Shown here piece after piece: positions 7,007 to 12,578 of a stretch of 12,578 nt of DNA (within the stretch, counting starts at the first letter, position 1; each line of letters starts with the position of its first letter). The stretch comes from Bacteroidota bacterium. Its GTDB lineage: Bacteria > Bacteroidota > Ignavibacteria > Ignavibacteriales > Melioribacteraceae. The notes beneath the pieces were generated by a model. The model worked only from the letters and a program-made list of their open reading frames with translations. It did not search any database and was not told where the DNA came from. The stretch covers positions 1-12,578 of the forward strand of contig JAKAMS010000035.1 in NCBI GenBank assembly GCA_021812745.1, written 5' to 3'. Made by a program: the position numbers and the translations under genes.

Positions 7007-8230
7007 TTATTTTACGCCGACTTTTTCAAATTTTTCAATATACTTTTTGTGAAAGTTGCCAATCGCTTTGTATGCTTTCTCCAAAATATTTTCTGGCGGA
7101 AGAAAAACAATTCTAAAATGATTTGTGCCGGGCAATTGTCCAAATCCGCTTCCGGGAACAACAACAACTCCGGTTTCTTTTAATAGCTCCGCAACAAAAT
7201 GCGCATCGCTGGAAACATTATTAAGGCGCGGGAATGCATAAAATGCTCCTTCCGGTGCAACACAAGAAATTCCGGGAATTGAGTTCATCATTTCAACTGT
7301 AAGATTTCTTCTGCTTGTTAGTTTTTTCATCGCAACTTCAAGGTGAGATTGATCTCCAAGCAGCGATGGAGCTATTCCGTACTGAGCAGGGTGATTAGCG
7401 CACAAACGCGCACGCAAAATTTTATTAATTGCTTCGATGTAATCCGCTAGAACAGTTCTGTTTCCGCTTACAATTCCCCAACCAATTCTGAATCCGGGCA
7501 CCATATAATTTTTAGACAAGCCGCCGAATGTTATCATCGGAACTTCTGAATTAAGAGACGCAATTGAAGTATGTTTTTTGCCGTCCATTAAAAGTTTGTC
7601 ATAAATCTCGTCGGCAAAAATTACAAGTTTGTACTCAATGGCAATTTCTATTATTTGTTTTAAGATTTCTGTAGAGCAGATTGATCCGGTCGGATTATTA
7701 GGATTAATAAGAATAATCGCCCGGGTTTTACTGTTAATTTTACTTTTGATGTCTTCAATATTGGGCTGCCAGTTGTTGCTTTCATCTAGATAATAAGGAT
7801 TTTCCATTGTCTGCAATTTACTTTGAATAGCAGTATAGAGCGGATATCCGGGAGTTGGCGTTAATACATTTTCTCCTTCGTTTACCAAAGCGGTAAGACA
7901 AATATCAATTGCTTCACTTGCGCCGGTAGTTACAAAAATATCTTGAATATTTTTTATTCCTTTGCGTTCTGCCTCTTTTGCAATCGCGTCTGTTGCTTGC
8001 TTAATTCCGGATGAAGGTGAATAGCCATTATAATTTTTTTTCATTGCATCGTAAGTAGCTTCTACAAGATGCTTCGGCGGTTCAAAATCAAAAACATTCG
8101 GGTCGCCAATATTCAAGTACAACATTCCCTTTCCGGTCTTTGCAACTTCATTTGCAAGTACAACAATATCGCGCACTGCATAAGTTATCTTTTCTGTTCT
8201 AACAGCAGGTTTAATTACAAAGTTTGACAT
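7007..8230 (-). CDS. PLP-dependent class I aminotransferase (AlaA-like)
   Basis: This 407-residue fold-type I aminotransferase has all key residues: the cofactor lysine K240 in GGLSKNYMVPGFRIG, N179 in NPNNPTG (176-182), D207 and Y210 in FADEIYD, R248, and the substrate-carboxylate arginine R373 in NHFRIVF. The N-terminal LNIGDP (39-44) and the overall pattern resemble E. coli AlaA (glutamate–pyruvate transaminase) more than AspC, so alanine/pyruvate with glutamate/2-oxoglutarate is the best guess. Substrate cannot be fixed from sequence. The ATG at 8230 has a strong AGAGGAAAG (8233-8241) ahead. It begins 14 bases after the stop of the MazF-like toxin with no promoter between, so it may be transcribed with the toxin-antitoxin pair. 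Confidence 0.92.
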   Translation of the reverse strand: MSNFVIKPAVRTEKITYAVRDIVVLANEVAKTGKGMLYLNIGDPNVFDFEPPKHLVEATYDAMKKNYNGYSPSSGIKQATDAIAKEAERKGIKNIQDIFVTTGASEAIDICLTALVNEGENVLTPTPGYPLYTAIQSKLQTMENPYYLDESNNWQPNIEDIKSKINSKTRAIILINPNNPTGSICSTEILKQIIEIAIEYKLVIFADEIYDKLLMDGKKHTSIASLNSEVPMITFGGLSKNYMVPGFRIGWGIVSGNRTVLADYIEAINKILRARLCANHPAQYGIAPSLLGDQSHLEVAMKKLTSRRNLTVEMMNSIPGISCVAPEGAFYAFPRLNNVSSDAHFVAELLKETGVVVVPGSGFGQLPGTNHFRIVFLPPENILEKAYKAIGNFHKKYIEKFEKVGVK

Positions 8231-8244
8231 TACTTTCCTCTAGT

Positions 8245-8586
8245 TTATAATCCTAACAACAATTTTAATTTATTTTCAACTTCATTAAGAGATGATAATG
8301 TTACACTCCCCATATATTCAATGAATCTTTCTTTGGAAATAGAGCGCACATCTTCGCATTTGATATAACTTTCTGTTTTTAATCCAGTTTCTTCTATTGA
8401 AATGCAAACATGAAGCGGTATGCCTCTTTTTTTCGAAGTAATTGGAACCACTATTACTAAATCTGCCAGACTATTATTAAAAAAATCTACTGAAATAACT
8501 AATACAGGCCTAATTCCCGATTGCTCTCTTCCTTTAGTTGGATTTAGATTTACCATCCAAATATCACCGCGGCTAGGGGTTTTCAT
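8245..8586 (-). CDS. MazF/PemK-family endoribonuclease toxin
   Basis: This 113-residue protein has the full MazF/PemK pattern: GDIWMVNLNPTKGREQSG (7-24), then RPVLVIS with the catalytic-type arginine R26, then VVPITS with T50. These match R25 and T48 of the Bacillus subtilis enzyme. The SYIKCEDVRSISKERF segment (73-88) matches the conserved C-terminal strand and helix. Members cut mRNA at short specific sequences when released from the antitoxin; the target sequence cannot be read from this protein. The gene starts nine bases after the antitoxin stop, the normal order for this module. Length and motifs are intact. Confidence 0.92.
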   Translation of the reverse strand: MKTPSRGDIWMVNLNPTKGREQSGIRPVLVISVDFFNNSLADLVIVVPITSKKRGIPLHVCISIEETGLKTESYIKCEDVRSISKERFIEYMGSVTLSSLNEVENKLKLLLGL

Positions 8587-8595
8587 AAATTTGCT

Positions 8596-8838
8596 CTATT
8601 TACCATCATTAAGAGTTCTATCCCAAAGTTTTCTTTCATTCAGTTCATCCTTCCAGGCTTTCCGATCCGTTCTGAGTTTCAAATATGCTTCATTCACTTC
8701 ATTCCAGAACTGAACTTCTTTATAATGCTCAATTGCTTTGGAAATAATGGTCTGCATTGGTTCTCCAGAAATCTTCTTTATTTCCAGAAGAAGCTTATGA
8801 GTTCTAGAATCTATACGGACTGTGGCTGTTGACATCAT
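8596..8838 (-). CDS. Ribbon-helix-helix antitoxin of the MazF-type toxin
   Basis: This 80-residue protein has an N-terminal ribbon-helix-helix DNA-binding motif. A TATVRID strand (4-10) is followed by two helices that include HKLLLEIKKISG and MQTIISKAIEHYK. A charged, Trp-containing tail (about 44-80) would wrap the toxin. It is expected to neutralise the MazF-like protein encoded directly downstream and repress its own promoter, where a palindrome is present. Two adjacent ATG codons are possible: the AAGGA (8842-8846) is only three bases from the first but six from the second (8835), so translation may begin at the second. Confidence 0.88.
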   Translation of the reverse strand: MMSTATVRIDSRTHKLLLEIKKISGEPMQTIISKAIEHYKEVQFWNEVNEAYLKLRTDRKAWKDELNERKLWDRTLNDGK

Positions 8839-8862
8839 TTATCCTTTTTTGTTACAACTTAA

Positions 8863-8878
8863 TCTACAAAATTGTAGA
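8863..8878. promoter_or_regulatory. Palindromic operator candidate for the RHH/MazF module
   Basis: TCTACAA–AA–TTGTAGA is a perfect 7+7 inverted repeat in the 66-base gap before the antitoxin. A further TCTACA half-site lies at 8899-8904, next to the stop codon of the preceding gene. RHH antitoxins commonly bind such short repeats to repress their own operon. No clear -33/-7 promoter could be placed with confidence in this gap. Confidence 0.5.
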
Positions 8879-8904
8879 CAAAAAATGAAACTCATTTTTC
8901 TACA

Positions 8905-11892
8905 TTAATTTGGTTTTAGAATAATTCCTTTATTACGGTGACCATTAATTTTTATTGTAATTGGATTTTCTAAACGAATATGTTTTGTAAAATTTTTATA
9001 CTCAACAGTATTCTGCCGCTGAAGCCAATTCCAATCAATAAACCCTTGCTGAGTAAAATCATCTATTGTAAAATAACCAATCTTAAATGAGGTAAGGTTC
9101 TGAAAAAAATGCGATCCTTGCGAAGGAGTAACATTGAAATCCATAAAGTTCGATTCTATTATTGCTTTAGCACCGTTGATCTGTTCCCATGTAACCGGAA
9201 TACCAAGCCAAGGATCGAGAGTACCCCATCTTCCAACTCCAATCAATAAATAAGAAAGTTGATCATTCACCATCTTGGAATTGAATTGAGCAATTTCATG
9301 AGCAACGTCAATTGTGAACTTGCGGTCAAATTTTTCGATATCAACAAAAACAATATCTTTTATGTTGCTAACAACTCCATGCCCCAAAACTTGATCGCTT
9401 CTGCAAATCAAGTCTTTCGGTTCATGGTGATCCAAATCGAGTTCTTCAATTTCATTACTTATAACAAGCGGACGCATTTGTAGTAATCCAAATTCTTTCT
9501 GCTTTCCATCCGGCACTTTTAGATTAACGGCAAACTCAATTTCAATTGGAGAACCGGTTCCCCAAGTCCCCATTTCCAAAAGAAGATCTAAAATTTCCGG
9601 AAGAGGAAAAACTTGCTGCTTGATTATCGGCGCAAGTGTGAAAACTCTCGGTCCTGTTCTTGCAACGCCATCATATAATGTCTGATTTTCTTTCGAGTAA
9701 GTTGAGCAAACTATATCAAGGGTTCCGTCTTCCTCAGCATCGGAAAGATTATATTTTTTAACAAGCAGTTCTTCATCTATATTTTTGTCCGTGTATTCTT
9801 CATTCATATCAAGTGCAAAAAAATCGTGCGGTGTATATTTAAGTATATCGTTGAAACTTCCTATTTGAAGAGGATGTTTTGGAAACTTAGGACAAAATCT
9901 AAAACTCAATCCGCCGTCAACAATTGCTTTACCAAGTCCCGGCGCAACAGCAACAGTTCCATCGGTAGATTTTAAAGGCGGGTTCGGATAAAAATTATAC
10001 GACTTAGCAACGCCGGAAAATTCAGGATAGAACTTTCCGTTATGCTCTGCACCAATTAATTTTTGAACAATGACCGCCATCTTTTCTTCTTCCAGACGGT
10101 ATGTAGTAACCTTGAAATAATCTTTTGACTTCCGGGAAAAAACAGAAGCATAAATTCTTTTGATTGCATGAAAAAGTTGTTTGAGGCGAACTTCCGGATC
10201 CGGGTGGCTATTTGGAAGCATGAACGTATCATAAACACCGGAGAAAGGTTGTCCTTGTGAATCTTCAAGAAGACTTGATGAACGGACAGCCAATGGAACA
10301 CGCACTAAATCCAGAAACGCACGTAAATCTTCAACGGCAAAGCGAGGAAAATTATCCGCCTTAAAAAATCTTTTCATCAAAGTTTTATCGTTATCAGACT
10401 TCAAGGCAAAGTCGCGTAATTCATTATCGTCCAGATATTGGTCAAAAACATCTGTGCCTAATACGACTGCCGAAGGAACAAAAATTTTCACACCGTTAAA
10501 GCGGTAACGAATTTCAAAATTACTTAGCAATGTATTTACAAAACCGAGACCGCGCGCTTTTCCGCCAAGTGAACCGCCGCCGATTCTTGCAAAGGTCGTA
10601 GTTACATCAAATGTTTCTTTGTGAAAATCAGAAATAACTCCAATCTGCCTCGACTTTCTGAATTCGTTAACGTAATCAATCAATAGTTTACGCAATGCAG
10701 ATGTTGATGGAAAATCTTCCACCCTCTTGGGTCTCAATTGATGCGCAAGCCAAAATTCAGTCCTTGCTTTTAACCAATTGGAAAAATGATTACGCGAAGC
10801 ATGGTAGACAATGCTTTCATCCGGAACTATTTCGAGCTGCTCTTCAAGCTCGGTTAAATTTTCTGCCCTCCCAACTTCCGTTCCGTCATCGGTGCGGAAA
10901 ATAAAATCTCCAAAACCAAAATTATTCATCATAAACTCTTTCAAATTTTCTAAAAGAGTAGGAGAATCTTTTTCCAAAAAAGTTGTTCCTATTGATGATG
11001 CCAATTTTCCGATACTGCTATTTGTAGATTGAAGAAGTATTGGTATATCAGGTTTGTGCTCTTTTACTTTTTGCGCAAATAAAATTCCCGCCCTATCATC
11101 GCGCTTACCTTGGCGTGTAAAATCAACATCGGAAATAATTCCCAGCACAAATTCCTCATACTTTTCAAAATACTCCCAAGCTTCTTCAAAACCGGAGCAC
11201 AATAATATTTTGGGGCGGGCGCGCATTCTTAAAAATTTATGAGAAAGATTAATTCCTTCTGAGATCAAACTCTGCGATTGTTTGAGAACTTCGGTATAAA
11301 TAATCGGAAGGTATGATGAATAAAATCTTATATTATCTTCAATAAGAATTATTGATTGCACGCCAACGTGTTTGGTATCATGTTCTACATTCAGCCGGTC
11401 TTCTAAAAATTTTACAATGCCGAGAACAATTCTGTAATCGCCCTGCCAGATAAAGACTTTATCAAAAACGGAAATATCCTTTGTCGAGATGAGGTCAGTC
11501 ATCTCGCGGTTATCGTAACTTAAAAGCACAACGGGAATTTCCAGATTGCTCTCTTTAATTTTTTTTGCGAATGTTAATGCAGACATATCTTCAATGTGAA
11601 GAGTTGTAATGATTAAGTCGAACCGCTTTTCTTTTTTAGCCATATTAATCGCCTGCTCGCCGTTAGAAACATGTACAAGTTCGGGCGAATGGCTTAGATT
11701 TAATCCTTGATACTCTTGACGTATCAATTCATAAAGACGGTTGTCCTCTTCAAAGATGTAAGAATCATACAAACTTGAGACAAGCAGAATATCGCGTATG
11801 CGGTAGCGCATCAAGTTGTGAAAGTCTTGAAATTTTGAATAGCGGCTGGTTTCTATTAACTCTTTATTAAATTTTATCGGTTGGTTGTTCAT
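8905..11892 (-). CDS. Tandem receiver domains fused to PEP-synthase/PPDK-type ATP-binding module
   Basis: This 995-residue soluble protein has no signal peptide. Residues about 31-165 look like a response-regulator receiver whose phospho-acceptor position holds Thr (T97) in DLIITT. Residues about 178-325 form a second receiver with the acidic pair E185/D186, acceptor D255 in GIISD, S289 and K308, so it could be phosphorylated. From about 437 the PEP-synthase/PPDK N-terminal ATP-grasp module follows: GGK at 443-445, AVRSSSLLED at 535-544, E784/E786 and QMRP at 805-808. The C-terminal part has GRWGTLDPWLGIP (887-899) and SQGSHFFQN (924-932). There is no PEP/pyruvate TIM barrel and no classical TSH phosphohistidine motif, so PEP synthesis is unlikely. 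The substrate is unknown. The gene follows a YoeB-type toxin by 17 bases with no visible ribosome-binding site or own promoter. Confidence 0.85.
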   Translation of the reverse strand: MNNQPIKFNKELIETSRYSKFQDFHNLMRYRIRDILLVSSLYDSYIFEEDNRLYELIRQEYQGLNLSHSPELVHVSNGEQAINMAKKEKRFDLIITTLHIEDMSALTFAKKIKESNLEIPVVLLSYDNREMTDLISTKDISVFDKVFIWQGDYRIVLGIVKFLEDRLNVEHDTKHVGVQSIILIEDNIRFYSSYLPIIYTEVLKQSQSLISEGINLSHKFLRMRARPKILLCSGFEEAWEYFEKYEEFVLGIISDVDFTRQGKRDDRAGILFAQKVKEHKPDIPILLQSTNSSIGKLASSIGTTFLEKDSPTLLENLKEFMMNNFGFGDFIFRTDDGTEVGRAENLTELEEQLEIVPDESIVYHASRNHFSNWLKARTEFWLAHQLRPKRVEDFPSTSALRKLLIDYVNEFRKSRQIGVISDFHKETFDVTTTFARIGGGSLGGKARGLGFVNTLLSNFEIRYRFNGVKIFVPSAVVLGTDVFDQYLDDNELRDFALKSDNDKTLMKRFFKADNFPRFAVEDLRAFLDLVRVPLAVRSSSLLEDSQGQPFSGVYDTFMLPNSHPDPEVRLKQLFHAIKRIYASVFSRKSKDYFKVTTYRLEEEKMAVIVQKLIGAEHNGKFYPEFSGVAKSYNFYPNPPLKSTDGTVAVAPGLGKAIVDGGLSFRFCPKFPKHPLQIGSFNDILKYTPHDFFALDMNEEYTDKNIDEELLVKKYNLSDAEEDGTLDIVCSTYSKENQTLYDGVARTGPRVFTLAPIIKQQVFPLPEILDLLLEMGTWGTGSPIEIEFAVNLKVPDGKQKEFGLLQMRPLVISNEIEELDLDHHEPKDLICRSDQVLGHGVVSNIKDIVFVDIEKFDRKFTIDVAHEIAQFNSKMVNDQLSYLLIGVGRWGTLDPWLGIPVTWEQINGAKAIIESNFMDFNVTPSQGSHFFQNLTSFKIGYFTIDDFTQQGFIDWNWLQRQNTVEYKNFTKHIRLENPITIKINGHRNKGIILKPN

Positions 11893-11909
11893 AAATAACT
11901 ACACGATAA

Positions 11910-12170
11910 TTATTCGTAATGTGTCCACATTCTTAAAATTTTTATCACCTTCTCTTCTTCTAAAACCTCATACACTAAACGGTGCTTTATGTTTATTTTT
12001 CTTGAGATAAATCCTTTTAGTTTACCAGAAAGAAATTCGAACTCGGGCGGAAATTGATAGGGATTTTGCGAAAGTAAATCTAAAAGAGTTTGTACTTTTG
12101 GTTTTAAGTTAGACGAGGATATTTTTTTTGCATCTTTTTGTGCTTGAGGTGAGAATATCAGCTTATACAT
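11910..12170 (-). CDS. YoeB/Txe-family ribosome-dependent mRNA interferase toxin
   Basis: The start is best placed at ATG 12170, giving 86 residues, rather than at a TTG two codons upstream, because the ATG overlaps the antitoxin stop by one base (TAATG). The RelE-like fold is indicated by the N-terminal KLIFSPQAQKDAKK, the LSGKLKGFISRKIN segment, the HRLVYEV strand and the terminal MWTHYE. Numbered from that ATG, E45, R64, H84 and Y85 align with E46, R65, H83 and Y84 of E. coli YoeB, the catalytic and active-site residues. YoeB cleaves mRNA in the ribosomal A site. All key residues are present, so it looks active. The large receiver/ATP-grasp gene follows after 17 bases. Confidence 0.9.
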   Translation of the reverse strand: MYKLIFSPQAQKDAKKISSSNLKPKVQTLLDLLSQNPYQFPPEFEFLSGKLKGFISRKINIKHRLVYEVLEEEKVIKILRMWTHYE

Positions 12171-12388
12171 TACCAATCAAGCTTATCTGAATACTTACTT
12201 CGATCTGTTGCCGCTTCTTTTACTATTGAATCAGCCATGCCGGGAATGCTGTTCAGGTATTCAGTATCGTTCAATTCACCTTTACTTGCCTTCAAGCTTA
12301 TTACCTTAGCGTATTCAATAATTGTTGCCCAATATTTATTTGGAATTTTTTCAAGAATATTATTCAGCTCGTTCTGTGAAGATAACAT
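12170..12388 (-). CDS. Antitoxin partner of the YoeB-type toxin
   Basis: This 72-residue acidic protein sits directly upstream of the YoeB-like toxin, with a one-base stop/start overlap. The C-terminal half contains YLNSIPGMADSI followed by a short charged stretch ending in LDW, a tail pattern I associate with small antitoxins of RelE/YoeB-type modules. The N-terminal half (about 8-35) is predicted helical and may dimerise; I see no clear ribbon-helix-helix or Phd/YefM motif. ATG at 12388 has AAGAGG (12395-12400) six bases upstream. The antitoxin call rests on position and tail; the family name is uncertain. Confidence 0.8.
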   Translation of the reverse strand: MLSSQNELNNILEKIPNKYWATIIEYAKVISLKASKGELNDTEYLNSIPGMADSIVKEAATDRSKYSDKLDW

Positions 12389-12578
12389 TTGAAACCTCTT
12401 ATACTTCTCTGTGATTAATATATTAAAAAATGTATTGATTTGGAATATGCCTAGACCAATAAAAACTTATCTTATATAATTTGTAGAATAGCCATTATAA
12501 TGCATCAAAAATTTTAATGGTTTCGAAAAGATAGTGAATCGCCATAAATGAATTGCATTAAGGGATTAGCAAAATCTA
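12389..12578. other. AT-rich leader upstream of the YoeB-type module; no gene recognised
   Basis: No supported gene lies here. A near-match to the -7 box (TACATTTT on the minus strand) lies a few tens of bases before the antitoxin. On the plus strand TAGACC–17 bases–TATAAT (12452-12480) could be a divergent promoter. A plus-strand ATG at 12548 stays open to the window edge for only ten codons, and a minus-strand frame of about 20 codons runs in from the edge and stops. Neither can be assigned. CATTATAATG (12493-12502) is a small palindrome. Confidence 0.3.
12415..12426. promoter_or_regulatory. 12-bp palindrome, operator candidate for the YoeB-type module
   Basis: TTAATATATTAA is a perfect 12-base palindrome 27-38 bases before the antitoxin start codon, where an autorepressor or the -10 region would be expected. 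In such AT-rich DNA a chance origin is quite possible, so this is only a candidate. Confidence 0.25.

Noticed and set aside
7002..7030. TAATTTTG box with an upstream TTTG as a promoter for the C-GCAxxG gene
   Set aside because: The spacer is 17 rather than 19-21 bases, the box overlaps the aminotransferase stop codon, and a hairpin terminator candidate lies downstream of it.
8420..8713. A 97-codon plus-strand open frame across the toxin/antitoxin junction
   Set aside because: It lies antisense to two well-supported genes and its translation has no recognisable domain.
10056..10301. An 81-codon minus-strand open frame inside the receiver/ATP-grasp gene
   Set aside because: It overlaps the conserved AVRSSS/LED ATP-grasp region in another frame and shows no recognisable motif.
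5498..12442. A 17-base identical string (5498-5514 and 12426-12442), once inside the M16 gene and once in the leader before the YoeB-type module
   Set aside because: It is AT-rich with low complexity and the flanks diverge at once; a chance match is plausible in a 12.5 kb AT-rich window and no mobile-element structure surrounds either copy.
12475..12578. A divergent plus-strand gene starting at ATG 12548 behind a TATAAT box
   Set aside because: Only ten codons are visible before the window edge, there is no ribosome-binding site, and no family can be recognised.

Overview
The window (about 38% G+C by eye) carries one strand of genes only: every credible gene reads on the minus strand, so transcription runs from high to low coordinates. 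The best guess for the source is the Bacteroidota/Chlorobi (FCB) side of the tree, probably an Ignavibacteria-like organism. Two things point there. Two promoters match the Bacteroidota-type pattern TTTG–N19-21–TAnnTTTG, and the gene content includes a two-receiver PEP-synthase-like protein of a kind I associate with that group. The taxonomic call is inference from sequence style, not from a search.

Right part (12578 to about 8240): an unannotated 190-base leader is followed by a YoeB/Txe-type toxin-antitoxin pair whose genes overlap by one base (TAATG). Seventeen bases later comes a 995-residue protein with two receiver domains fused to a PEP-synthase/PPDK-type ATP-binding module. It is followed by a second toxin-antitoxin pair of RHH/MazF type with a palindromic operator candidate. 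An AlaA-like aminotransferase starts 14 bases after the MazF-type toxin, and a weak hairpin terminator follows it.

Middle (6936 to 1783): a small C-GCAxxG-C-C family protein stands alone. Then a clear promoter (TTTG–N20–TATATTTG) leads into an apparent operon of an M16 zinc peptidase, nuoG, nuoH and nuoI. These three respiratory complex I subunits cover part of the peripheral arm (NuoG, NuoI) and its membrane anchor (NuoH). The other Nuo subunits are not here, so the nuo genes are split in this genome. The stop codon of the peptidase lies inside the ribosome-binding region of nuoG, so the two are probably translationally coupled.

Left part (1683 to 1): a YifB/ComM-type Mg-chelatase-like AAA ATPase, then a short spacer with a promoter for a tRNA-Tyr(GTA) gene that is cut by the window edge just after the anticodon.

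The most unusual item is the receiver–receiver–ATP-grasp protein, which lacks the normal PEP/pyruvate barrel and sits between two toxin-antitoxin modules. The M16 peptidase leading a partial complex I operon is the second point of interest.
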